Below, in pieces: positions 15,881 to 26,497 of a DNA stretch of 64,000 bases (position 1 is its first letter; every line of letters starts with the position of its first letter). The translations under genes were made by a program, and so were the position numbers. The notes beneath the pieces were generated by a model that worked only from the letters and a program-made list of their open reading frames with translations, was not told the DNA's origin and searched no databases. Location: NCBI GenBank assembly GCA_016795205.1, contig JAEUHZ010000082.1, positions 1 to 64,000 of the forward strand. The letters run 5' to 3'. The DNA is from Planctomycetota bacterium (lineage in GTDB: Bacteria > Planctomycetota > UBA1135 > GCA-002686595).

Positions 15881-17677
15881 ATGAACGTCCTCGACACCCT
15901 TGGCGCACGGCGAGCCCGCCTGCTCGTCGTGCTCGGCGCGATCCTCCTCCCGATCCTCCTGGGCGTGCCGGCGCAGGCGCGCGCGCCGCAGTCGGCCACG
16001 GACGCGAGCGCCTCGGCGCCGCCCCGCGAACACGCTCCGGAGGACCCCTGGCAGCGCGGCACGCCTCGCGGCGCGCTGCGCTCGTTCCTGGAGTCCAGCC
16101 GCGAGGGTCGCTGGGAGGACGCGGCGCAGGTGTTGGACCTCTCCCACGTCCCGCCCGGCGAGCGGGCCGCGCAGGGCCCGGACCTGGCCCGCAAGCTGAA
16201 GTTCCTGCTCGACGAGGACCTGTGGATCGACCTGGCCCAGGTCAGCGACGAGGCCCTGGGCGCCACCGACGACGGCTTCCCCGAGGGCCGCGACGTGGTC
16301 GGCGACTTCGCGGCCAAGGCCGGCGCCATCGCGCTGGCGTTGGATCGCGTGCCGCGCGAGGACGGGGTGCGCGTGTGGCGCGTCGCGTCGAGCACGCTGC
16401 AGCGCGTGCCCTCCGCCTACGCCGTCCTCGGCCCGCCCGCGATCGTCGAGGGACTGCCCAAGGTGCTGCTCGACACGCGCTTCCTGGAGGTCGCGCTGTG
16501 GCAGTGGATCGGGCTCATGGGGCTGGTGCTCGCGGCCTGGGTGCTGGCCTGGATCGTGACGGCGATCCTGGTCCACGTCCTGCGCCCCTTGACGCTGCGC
16601 TCGTCGACGGACATCGACGACCGACTGCTCGCCATGGCGCTCGGTCCGGTGAAGCTCCTGCTCACGATCGGGATGTTCAACGCCGGCCTGCACCTGCTGC
16701 GCCTGTCCGTGCCGGCCAGCGGGACGATCCGCGACATCAGCAAGGTCCTGGTCGTGGTGGCCGCGGCCTGGCTCGTGCTGCGGGTGATCGATCTGTTCGC
16801 GACGATCGGCAAGGAACGCTTCGCCGGGCGCGGGCAGGCTGGCGCAGCGCACTTGGTCCCGCTGGGCGCCAGGGCGGTCAAGGTCGCCGTCGTGCTGCTG
16901 ACGTTCCTGGCCACGCTCGACACCTTCGGGTTCGATGTCACGGCGCTCCTGGCCGGCCTCGGCGTCGGCGGCCTGGCCGTGGCACTGGCCGCGCAGAAGA
17001 CCGTCGAGAACGTGTTCGGCGGCATCACCGTCCTGGTGGACCAACCCGTGCGCCCCGGCGACTTCTGCAAGTTCGGGGACAAGGTGGGCACCGTCGAGGA
17101 CGTCGGGTTGCGCTCGACCCGCATCCGCACCCTGGATCGCACGGTGATCTCGGTCCCGAACGCCGAGTTCTCGAATCTGCAGCTCGAGAACTTCGCCAAG
17201 CGCGACCGGATCCGCCTGATCACGACGCTCGGGCTGCGCTACGAGACCTCGCCGGACCAGATGCGCCACGTGCTGGCCGGCCTGCGGCGCGTGCTCCTCG
17301 CGCACCCCAAGGTGCTGCCCGAGCCACTGCGCGTGCGGCTGGCCGCGTTCGGCGCCTATTCGCTCGATGTCGAGGTGCTGGCCTACGTCGACACGCAGGA
17401 CATCAACGAGTTCATCGCCGTCCGCGAGGACCTCTTCCTGCGCTTCATGGACGTCCTGGCCGCGAGCGGCACGGGCTTCGCCTTCCCGTCGAGCACGACG
17501 TACCTGGCACGCGACGGCGGCCTCGATGGAGCCCGCAAGGCCGCAGCCGAGGCCGAGATCGCCAGGCTGCGCGACGAGGGGCGGCTCATGTTCCCGGACT
17601 ATGCGCCGGAGGACGTGCGCGCCATGGACGACACGCTGGACTGGCCCCCGAGAGGCTCGGTCGCGGCAGCGCGCTGA
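15881..17677 (+). CDS. MscS-family mechanosensitive ion channel with N-terminal periplasmic extension
   Basis: The 598-residue protein has a signal-like start (LLVVLGAILLPILLGVPAQA), a soluble extension to about residue 195, several membrane segments and then the MscS core: VTALLAGLGVGGLAVALAAQ, KTVENVFGGITVLVDQPVRP, GDFCKFGDKVGTVEDVGLRS and an IRTLDRTVISVPNAEF beta domain. MscS channels release solutes on osmotic downshock. A GGAG Shine-Dalgarno lies 7 bp before the ATG and a TACGCT -10-like hexamer is 21 bp upstream. The extension is longer than in E. coli MscS (286 residues) and resembles the YbdG/YnaI-like large variants in layout only. Confidence 0.92.
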   Translation: MNVLDTLGARRARLLVVLGAILLPILLGVPAQARAPQSATDASASAPPREHAPEDPWQRGTPRGALRSFLESSREGRWEDAAQVLDLSHVPPGERAAQGPDLARKLKFLLDEDLWIDLAQVSDEALGATDDGFPEGRDVVGDFAAKAGAIALALDRVPREDGVRVWRVASSTLQRVPSAYAVLGPPAIVEGLPKVLLDTRFLEVALWQWIGLMGLVLAAWVLAWIVTAILVHVLRPLTLRSSTDIDDRLLAMALGPVKLLLTIGMFNAGLHLLRLSVPASGTIRDISKVLVVVAAAWLVLRVIDLFATIGKERFAGRGQAGAAHLVPLGARAVKVAVVLLTFLATLDTFGFDVTALLAGLGVGGLAVALAAQKTVENVFGGITVLVDQPVRPGDFCKFGDKVGTVEDVGLRSTRIRTLDRTVISVPNAEFSNLQLENFAKRDRIRLITTLGLRYETSPDQMRHVLAGLRRVLLAHPKVLPEPLRVRLAAFGAYSLDVEVLAYVDTQDINEFIAVREDLFLRFMDVLAASGTGFAFPSSTTYLARDGGLDGARKAAAEAEIARLRDEGRLMFPDYAPEDVRAMDDTLDWPPRGSVAAAR

Positions 17678-17740
17678 AGGCCCGCGGGCGCCTCCCCAGC
17701 GCGTGGGTGGTGCGCCCGCGCACTCCGCAGCAGGTCGCTG

Positions 17741-19183
17741 TCAGGCTCGCTCGCGCTCGCGCGCCGCGTGGTCCGCGACGACCTGGGCCACGCAGGCCGT
17801 CAGGCGCTTGCCCGTCGCGATGTGCAGGAATTCGTTGGGTCCGTGCGCGTTGCTGTGCGGACCGAGGACGCCGGTGATGCAGAACTGGGCCTTCGGGAAC
17901 TTCTTGCCGAGCATGCCCATGAACGGGATCGATCCGCCCTCGCCCATGTAGGCCGCCGGCTTGCCGAAGTGCTGCTTGCTGGCGCGCGCCAGCGACTCCT
18001 CGAGCCACGGGGCGAGCGCGGGCGCGTTCCAGCCCTCGCTGGCCTTGTCCGGGTCGAAGCGCACCTTGGCGCCGTACGGGGGCTTCTTCTCGAGCACCTT
18101 CTTGAGGCGCTTCGCGGCCTGCTTCGGATCGAGGGTGGGCGGCACGCGCAGCGAGACCTTGACCGCCGTCAGCGGACGCAGCACGTTGCCGGCCGCGTCG
18201 ACGTCGGGCAGGCCGCGCGCCCCCGTGATCGACAGCGCCGGGCGCCAGGTGCGGTTGAGCATGAGCTCCACCACGTCCTTCGACATGGGTCGCACCCCGT
18301 CCTGCCAGGGGTACTTCGCGAACACGTCGCGCTTCAGGATCTTGGCGGCGGCCTTGGCCTGGGCCTGGCGCTGCTTGGGGACCTTGACCCACAGGTCCTT
18401 GGGCAAGACGCGGCCGGTCTCCTCGTCCTCCAGGCGCGACAGCACGCTGCGCAGGACCCTGAACGTCGAAGGCACGATCCCGCTCGCGTCACCGGAGTGC
18501 ACGCCTTCCTTCAACGTCTCGACGGTCAGCGTTCCGCCGACCAGGCCCCGCAGGCTCGTCGTGCTCCACAGCCGGTCGTAGTCACCGCAGCCCGAGTCGA
18601 GGCACACGACGAGCGACACGTCACCCATCCGCGGAGCGAGATGGTCGATGTAGGCCGGCAGGTCGAAGCTGCCGCTCTCCTCGCAGGCCTCGATGAGCAC
18701 GATGCAGCGCGCGTGCGGCAAACCCTCGCGCCGCAGGGCCTCGATCGCGACCAGCGAGGCGAAGGCCGCGTAGCCGTCGTCCGCGCCGCCCCGCCCGTAG
18801 AGTTTCCCGTCGCGCAGCACCGGCTCCCAAGGCCCCAAGCCCGGGTTCCAGCCCGCGAACTCGGGCTGCTTGTCCAGGTGACCGTAGAGCAGGACCGTGT
18901 CCCGGGCGTCCGCCGTGCCCGGGATCTCGATCACGATCACCGGCGTCCGATCGCGCCCGTCCTCGCCCTTCAGGCGCACGACCTCCAGCTTCATTCCCTC
19001 GATGGTCCGCGCCCGGCACCAAGCCTCGATCAGCTTCACGGCGCGGTCCATGTGGCCGTGCTCGCGCCACTGCGGGTCGAAGGCCGGGGACTTGTTCGGG
19101 ATCCGGATGTACTCCTCCAGCGCCGGAACGATGGAACGATCCCAGGTCGTGTCGACGAAACCCTTCAGCTCGCGCAGATCCAT
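17741..19183 (-). CDS. M20 family metallopeptidase (PepD/CNDP dipeptidase type)
   Basis: The 480-residue protein shows the di-zinc M20 layout: LLYGHLDKQPE (metal His about residue 102), GRGGADDGYA (bridging Asp), IEACEESGSFD (catalytic Glu and metal Glu), a lid domain containing KEGVHSGDASG and the C-terminal GPHSNAHGPNE (metal His). This fits cytosolic dipeptidases of the carnosinase/PepD group. The ATG at 19183 has a strong GGAGGAG ribosome site 3-9 bp upstream, and that site lies in one arm of a perfect 10-bp inverted repeat. It is followed downstream by the MscS gene in convergent orientation. Confidence 0.93.
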   Translation of the reverse strand: MDLRELKGFVDTTWDRSIVPALEEYIRIPNKSPAFDPQWREHGHMDRAVKLIEAWCRARTIEGMKLEVVRLKGEDGRDRTPVIVIEIPGTADARDTVLLYGHLDKQPEFAGWNPGLGPWEPVLRDGKLYGRGGADDGYAAFASLVAIEALRREGLPHARCIVLIEACEESGSFDLPAYIDHLAPRMGDVSLVVCLDSGCGDYDRLWSTTSLRGLVGGTLTVETLKEGVHSGDASGIVPSTFRVLRSVLSRLEDEETGRVLPKDLWVKVPKQRQAQAKAAAKILKRDVFAKYPWQDGVRPMSKDVVELMLNRTWRPALSITGARGLPDVDAAGNVLRPLTAVKVSLRVPPTLDPKQAAKRLKKVLEKKPPYGAKVRFDPDKASEGWNAPALAPWLEESLARASKQHFGKPAAYMGEGGSIPFMGMLGKKFPKAQFCITGVLGPHSNAHGPNEFLHIATGKRLTACVAQVVADHAARERERA

Positions 19184-19185
19184 GT

Positions 19186-19211
19186 GCTCCTCCGTGGGTG
19201 AACGGAGGAGC
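19186..19211 (-). promoter_or_regulatory. Inverted repeat over the Shine-Dalgarno of the M20 gene
   Basis: GCTCCTCCGT and ACGGAGGAGC form a perfect 10-bp inverted repeat with a 6-base spacer. The second arm is the GGAGGAG ribosome site of the M20 peptidase. A TAAGCT hexamer at 19209-19214 could be the -10; if so the repeat is mostly DNA-level (an operator), while a more upstream start would let it fold and hide the ribosome site. Confidence 0.5.
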
Positions 19212-19254
19212 TTAGCGGCGGGCTGCGCGAGCCGCTCCCGGATTCGGACAGGCT

Positions 19255-19827
19255 TCAGGCCGGGACCAGCGCGCGGCGGCGCGCGCGGCGCACGAGCCAG
19301 ACCAAGAAGACGACGAGCAATGCCACGGCCACGACGGGCGCGACGATCGCCAGCACGGATCCGATCGCCGATCCGGCCAGCTCGGCCGTCGACACGACCG
19401 GGTTGCCGAGCCCGAAGGTCAGCGCGCCGGAAGCCGTGCGCGTCACCACCGTCGCGGTCTGGACCGCAGCGGCCGCCCCACCGCCCGCGACGGCCGCCAG
19501 GGTCCAGCGGAACCACGGCTCCGCATCGGTGACGAAGCTCGCGGCCACGATCGTGCCCGCGACGACGGCCGCCGGCGTGGCGATCGTGTCGAGCAGGTGG
19601 TCCAAGCCCGGCAGGTAGTACCCGCCGATCTCCAGGACCGTGGCGACAGCCAGCGCGATGAGCGCCGGCGTGGACCCGAGCCACAGGAACCCGTCGGACA
19701 CGGTCAGCGCGCCGGAGCGCACGGCGATCCCGGCGACGAGCATGGGGACGAAGACGCGGAAGCCGCAGGCGGCGGCCAGGCCGATGCCGGCCAGGACGCC
19801 GAGGATGGATTGGAGGTCGGTCGGCAC
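19255..19827 (-). CDS. DUF4126 domain-containing membrane protein
   Basis: With the GTG at 19827 the product is 190 residues and starts VPTDLQSILGVLAGIGLAAA. The order of segments (CGFRVFVPMLVAGIAVRSG, FLWLGSTPALIALAVATVLEI, YLPGLDHLLDTIATPAAVVAG, RTASGALTFGLGNPVVS) matches the DUF4126 family, small inner-membrane proteins of about 180-200 residues with no established function. An AGGA ribosome site precedes the GTG. The next gene upstream on the strand is the hybrid kinase, 47 bp away, so it may be the last gene of the signalling operon. Confidence 0.8.
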   Translation of the reverse strand: MPTDLQSILGVLAGIGLAAACGFRVFVPMLVAGIAVRSGALTVSDGFLWLGSTPALIALAVATVLEIGGYYLPGLDHLLDTIATPAAVVAGTIVAASFVTDAEPWFRWTLAAVAGGGAAAAVQTATVVTRTASGALTFGLGNPVVSTAELAGSAIGSVLAIVAPVVAVALLVVFLVWLVRRARRRALVPA

Positions 19828-19874
19828 GGGGATCCTGTTCGAGCGCGAGGACCGCTCCCCGACGCTGGCCCCCC

Positions 19875-22132
<2,258 letters not shown>

Positions 22133-22136
<4 letters not shown>

Positions 22137-24109
22137 CCGCCCGGCCAGCGGCCCACGGCGGCACGCACGGTATTGCGGCCGGCGGACTTCGCGGCGTAGA
22201 CGGCCTCGTCGGCAGCCTTGAGCAGCTCGTGCAGGGTGGCGATGCCCTCGCCGCGTGACGCCAATCCGATGCTGATCGTCACCCGGCCCTCGAACCCGCG
22301 TGAACGCACGAGGTTGGACTCCACGGCCCGCCGCAAGCGCTCGGCGCACATCCCGGCACCACGGCCGTCGCTGTTCAGGTTGATGACCAGGAACTCCTCG
22401 CCGCCCAGGCGACACACGACGTCGGCACGCCGCGTGTGGGCGCGCAGCGTCGCGGCCGTGGACCGCAGCACGTCGTCGCCGACATCGTGGCCATGGCGGT
22501 CGTTGACGTCCTTGAAGTGGTCGATGTCCACGACGAGCACCGACAAGGGCCGGTCGAACCGCAGCGCGTCGGTCCATTCGTGCTCGAGGCGCTGCATCGC
22601 ATAGCGACGGTTCGGCAATTCGGTCAGGACGTCAGTGTGCGCCGCGGCGTGCAGGCGCCGGGTCATGAGCCCCATTTCGACGACCTGGGCAGCGCGACGT
22701 TCGCGATCGCGCTGGACCTGGCGCTGGAGCGCGACGGTGCGGTGCGCGGCCGCGATGCGCGCCATGAACACGCGCGGGTTGTAGGGCTTCGCCACGAAGT
22801 CGTCGGCCCCGGATTCGAAGGCCTCGATGACCTGCTGCTCCTCGTCCCGCGCGGTCAGCACGATCGTGTAGATGCTCCGACCGATGTCCATGGAGCGCAG
22901 CGACCTCAGCAGGCCGCCACCACCCATCCCCGGCATCAACCAGTCCGTCACCAGGATGTGCGGAGCGTCCTCCAGCACGGCGCGCAGCGCACTTTCGCCT
23001 TCCGGCGCGGTCACGACGCGGTAGCCACCGCCCACGATGTGGTGCTCGAGCAGCCGCCGCACTCGGGGGTCGTCGTCCACGACCAGGACACGTAGCTCGG
23101 ACGGCGGCAGCGCGCGCTCCGCTTGCGCCTCCGGCGCCGCACCCAGGTCTGCGCTCGACGAACCCAGAGCGAAGGCCGCGAACGTCGGCTCGCGATCCGA
23201 GTCGCCGTCGAGCTCCTCGCCCCCGAGCGGCGCGGTCGGGAGGCGCAGGCTCCCGCAGGTCGCGCGCCAGCGCGGGGCGATGCGGGCGCACAGCGCGACG
23301 AGACGATCCCGAGCGATGAGCGTCCCGCCGACCGGCGCCAAGAGCTCGAGCCAACCCTCCCCCAGGGCCCCTTGGGTTGCGACGCCCTCGAGGAGCCGGT
23401 GCGCGACGAGCGAGGCGGACCGCAGGACGCGGCCCAGCGGCTCGCTGGCCGGATCCTCGAGTTCGGGCTCGCGCTTGGGCAGCCCCAAGGACAGCACGGC
23501 GCCGATGAACGCCTCGGGCAGGCCCCATTCCACGAAGATCGCCGCGGCGACCTCCCAGTGCTGGATGTCGAAGTGCTGCAGTTCCTCGAGCAGCAGGTGC
23601 TCCGGCTGTCGGCCGCGTGCCTCCGACAGGATGCGCTCGTAGGTCTCGGCGTGCACGGTCGCCAGTGCGAGCATGCCAATGCGCGACAGGAGAGCGCAGG
23701 TGAAGGCCTCTGCTGGATCGACGGACCCTTCCTCCCGCGCGATCTCCTCGGCGGCCGCCGCGGCGGCGATCGCGTGGGACCAGTACGCGTCGTGATCGAA
23801 GTGCCCGCTCGACGCCGCGCGTCCGGCGGGGAGCAGCGAGAAGCCCAGCGCCGCGTTGCGCAGCGTGGTGGGCGCGAGGCACTCCACGGCGCTGGCGACG
23901 TCCCCGATCGCGGGCGCTGCGGGGCCACGCGCGATGTTCGCCAGCCGCAGGACCTTCCCGGCCAGCGCAGGGTCGAGTCGCAGGACGGCAGCGAACTCCG
24001 CCCCCGGGGGCTCATCGCGCTGGGTCAGGCGCAGGATCGCCAGGCCGATGCCGGGCGACGACGGCAGCGTCCCGCAGTAGCGCAGCTCCTCGAAGCGTTT
24101 GAGCAGCAT
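22133..24109 (-). CDS. HDOD-REC-GGDEF signalling protein, probable diguanylate cyclase
   Basis: The 658-residue protein begins with an HDOD domain (SSPGIGLAILRLTQRDEPPG, VLRLDPALAGKVLRLANIAR), then a receiver domain with phospho-Asp near residue 389 (VTDWLMPGMGG) and a GGDEF domain with GGEEF at 569-573. The sequence RRAD lies exactly five residues before GGEEF, which is the canonical RxxD inhibitory site for c-di-GMP feedback. It should therefore make c-di-GMP when its receiver is phosphorylated. It overlaps the kinase gene by four bases and follows its paralogue by 10 bp. The role of the HDOD domain is unknown. Confidence 0.9.
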
Positions 24110-24119
24110 CGCGCGCGCC

Positions 24120-25907
24120 TCAGGCCGACCGGGCGACCGTCCCCAAGTCCGAGCCGGCGATGACGCGATTGCGCCCGGCGGCCTTGGCGGCGTACACGGC
24201 GTGGTCGGCGGACTTGATGAGGGCGTCCTGGTTCGCCATCTCCGGCCTGCGCTGGGCCACGCCGACGCTGATCGTGACGCCGCCCTCGAAGCCCAGCCCC
24301 TTGATGACGTGGCGCTCGACCGCGGCACGCAGACGCTCGCCGGCGATGCGCGCCTGGTCCTCGTTCGCGTTCGAGCACACGACGAAGAACTCCTCGCCGC
24401 CGAGCCTGGCCGCCTCCTCTCCGTGCCGCGTGTTCGCGCGCAGGACCGTGGCGACCTCCTTGAGCACGAGGTCGCCCACGTCGTGTCCGTGGCTGTCGTT
24501 GACGCGCTTGAAGTGATCGATGTCGATCAGGATCACGGCCAGCGGCCGACGGCTCCCGGGACCGGTCGCCTCCCACTCGGACTCCAGGCGCGCCATGGCG
24601 TACCGGCGATTGGGCAGATCGGTCAGCGCGTCCGTGTGGGCCGCGTTGCGCAGCTTGCGGGTGAGCAGCCCCATCTCCGCCACTTGCTTCATGACCACGC
24701 GCCGGTTGGCCTCGACGCGCTCCTGGAGCTCGATGACGCGCCGCCCGCCCTTCAGCCGAGCCAGCAGGATCTTGGGGTTGAACGGCTTCGTGACGTAGTC
24801 GTCGACACCCGCGTCGAAGGCCTCGACGACGCGATCTTCCTCGCCGCGACCGGTGAGCAGGAGGAAGAACACGCTGCGGCCGAGCTCGCTGCGGCGCAGG
24901 GCGCGACACAGGTCGATCCCGTCCAGCTCCGGCATGAGCCAATCGGCGATCACGGCGTGCGGGTGGGTCTCGAGTGCCACGCGCAGGGCATCGCTGCCGT
25001 TCGTCGCGGTCACCACCTCGTGGCCGGCCAGCCGCAGCACGCGCTCCAGGAGCCGGAGGGAGACCGGCTCGTCGTCGACGGCCAGGATGCGCAGGCCGCG
25101 CAGGGGCGCGCTGGAGCCCGGCTCCAGCGCCCGCGCCAGCGCGTCGTCCGCCAAAACGTCGCCCGCGCGCACCTGCACGCACTCGAGCGTCGGAACGGCG
25201 GGCCGCGGCGCGCCGAGCTCCTCCAGGAAGTCGGCCCAGCTGTGCCCGACGCTCTGGAGCAGCGCGGCGAAGGCGCTGCGGTCCAGGTGCAGGATCTCGC
25301 GCAACGCCTCCAGCCCGCGCGAGAGGCGCCCCCAGTCGACGCCGGTCGGGTTCGATTCGGCCTGCAGCGCGTCCGCCAGGATCGTCGCGTGGCCGAGGAT
25401 CCGGGAGATCCAGACCGAGTCGTCCTGGTCCGCGTCCCCGGCCAGGACGCCGCTCTGGTGGCGCGAGGCTGCCACGGCGAGACGGGGCGGCACGCGCCAC
25501 GCGGCGAGTTCCTCCGCACGGGTGCCCGTCGAGAGCAGCGCGGCCGTGAAGGCTTCGCACGAGTCGCCCACACCGATCTGGCCGGCGACCGCGCGCGCGG
25601 CGAACGCCAGGGCCAAGGGGCGGGTCCAGCGTGCCGGCTCGGTCCTGGCTTCGTGGGCACAGAGCTCGAGCCCCAGCGTCAGCGCGCGTGCTACCGGTGC
25701 CCCCAGGCTCAGCAGCGCGCTCTCCAGGGAGGCTGCGCCCGCCCCCACGGTCGCGACGCGCAGGAACCGCGCGCTCGCCCCGGCATCGGCGCTGAGCGCG
25801 GCGGCGAGCTGATCACGCGCGCTCGCGCCCCCGGGGTCGATCGACGCCACGCGCAGGGCGCAGCCTTCGAGCCGGTTCGCCTGCAGGTTGTTCTCGGGGT
25901 TCGTCAT
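24120..25907 (-). CDS. Degenerate HDOD-REC-GGDEF signalling protein
   Basis: This 595-residue paralogue of the downstream gene has a diverged HDOD-like region in its first 270 residues, a receiver with phospho-Asp near 322 (IADWLMPELDG) and a GGDEF domain with GGEEF at 503-507. Unlike its neighbour, the four residues at the inhibitory-site position read RHGE instead of RxxD, so product inhibition may be lost or altered. The ATG at 25907 opens MTNPENNLQANRLEG. It sits between the Hpt gene (19 bp upstream) and the paralogue (10 bp downstream). The two cyclases are about half identical over REC and GGDEF, suggesting local duplication and divergence. Confidence 0.87.
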   Translation of the reverse strand: MTNPENNLQANRLEGCALRVASIDPGGASARDQLAAALSADAGASARFLRVATVGAGAASLESALLSLGAPVARALTLGLELCAHEARTEPARWTRPLALAFAARAVAGQIGVGDSCEAFTAALLSTGTRAEELAAWRVPPRLAVAASRHQSGVLAGDADQDDSVWISRILGHATILADALQAESNPTGVDWGRLSRGLEALREILHLDRSAFAALLQSVGHSWADFLEELGAPRPAVPTLECVQVRAGDVLADDALARALEPGSSAPLRGLRILAVDDEPVSLRLLERVLRLAGHEVVTATNGSDALRVALETHPHAVIADWLMPELDGIDLCRALRRSELGRSVFFLLLTGRGEEDRVVEAFDAGVDDYVTKPFNPKILLARLKGGRRVIELQERVEANRRVVMKQVAEMGLLTRKLRNAAHTDALTDLPNRRYAMARLESEWEATGPGSRRPLAVILIDIDHFKRVNDSHGHDVGDLVLKEVATVLRANTRHGEEAARLGGEEFFVVCSNANEDQARIAGERLRAAVERHVIKGLGFEGGVTISVGVAQRRPEMANQDALIKSADHAVYAAKAAGRNRVIAGSDLGTVARSA

Positions 25908-25926
25908 CGGGGCTCGCGTCCGCGGA

Positions 25927-26307
25927 TCAGCCCTGGATCGAGCGCAGCACGGAGGCGGCCTCGTCCCAGGCCTGGCCGGACTCGGGGACGAGCTCGGCGA
26001 GCCGCTCCGAGCCCTTCGCGCGCGCGATCTCCTCGATCTGGCGGCAGATCGACGAGAGCTTCGACGCGCCCACATTGGCACTGGCCGACTTCAGCGAATG
26101 AGCGGCACGCTCCAGGAGCTCGATGTCCCCGGACGCGAGCCCGAGCTCGAGATCGCGAATCCGGGCCGGCGCGTCCGCCAGGAACATCCCGATGACCTCG
26201 ACGAGGAGTCCGGGGTCGTCCTGACCGCCGAGTTCGCGCAGGCCCTCGATGACCTGCATGTCGATGGGGTCCGCCGCCTGGTCGCCGGCCGGTTTGGAGC
26301 CGTTCAC
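25927..26307 (-). CDS. Hpt domain phosphotransfer protein
   Basis: The 126-residue product is a single four-helix Hpt domain with the phosphorylatable His near residue 70 in ERAAHSLKSASANVGA, the standard HxLKxxxxxxG motif. The GTG at 26307 is preceded by GAGG at a suitable distance and leaves a short lead before helix 1 (IDMQVIEGLRELGG). As the first gene of the operon it can shuttle phosphate between the hybrid kinase and the two REC-GGDEF proteins. Membership of one relay is inferred from gene order, not shown. Confidence 0.87.
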   Translation of the reverse strand: MNGSKPAGDQAADPIDMQVIEGLRELGGQDDPGLLVEVIGMFLADAPARIRDLELGLASGDIELLERAAHSLKSASANVGASKLSSICRQIEEIARAKGSERLAELVPESGQAWDEAASVLRSIQG

Positions 26308-26438
26308 GTGTCCGTCCTCGCGTGGGGATGTGCACGGGGCCGGCCCGCAGCGCACGGGCGGCGCAGGGGGCGGTGAGGCCGTGCGAGGAGAGGATCGGAG
26401 CGGGGAGGGCCGAACCTTCTGGGGAAGGCCAGGAACGA

Positions 26439-26476
26439 GCGGCGGGCGCCCGGTTCGTCATCCGGACGCCCGCCGC
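26439..26476 (-). terminator. Terminator hairpin after the S46 peptidase gene
   Basis: GCGGCGGGCG and CGCCCGCCGC extended by CCGG on each side form a 15-bp stem with one wobble pair and an 8-base loop, 21 bp after the stop of the S46 gene on its own strand. The downstream side is only weakly U-rich. Confidence 0.55.
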
Positions 26477-26497
26477 CAGCGCTGGAACTCTTTTCCG

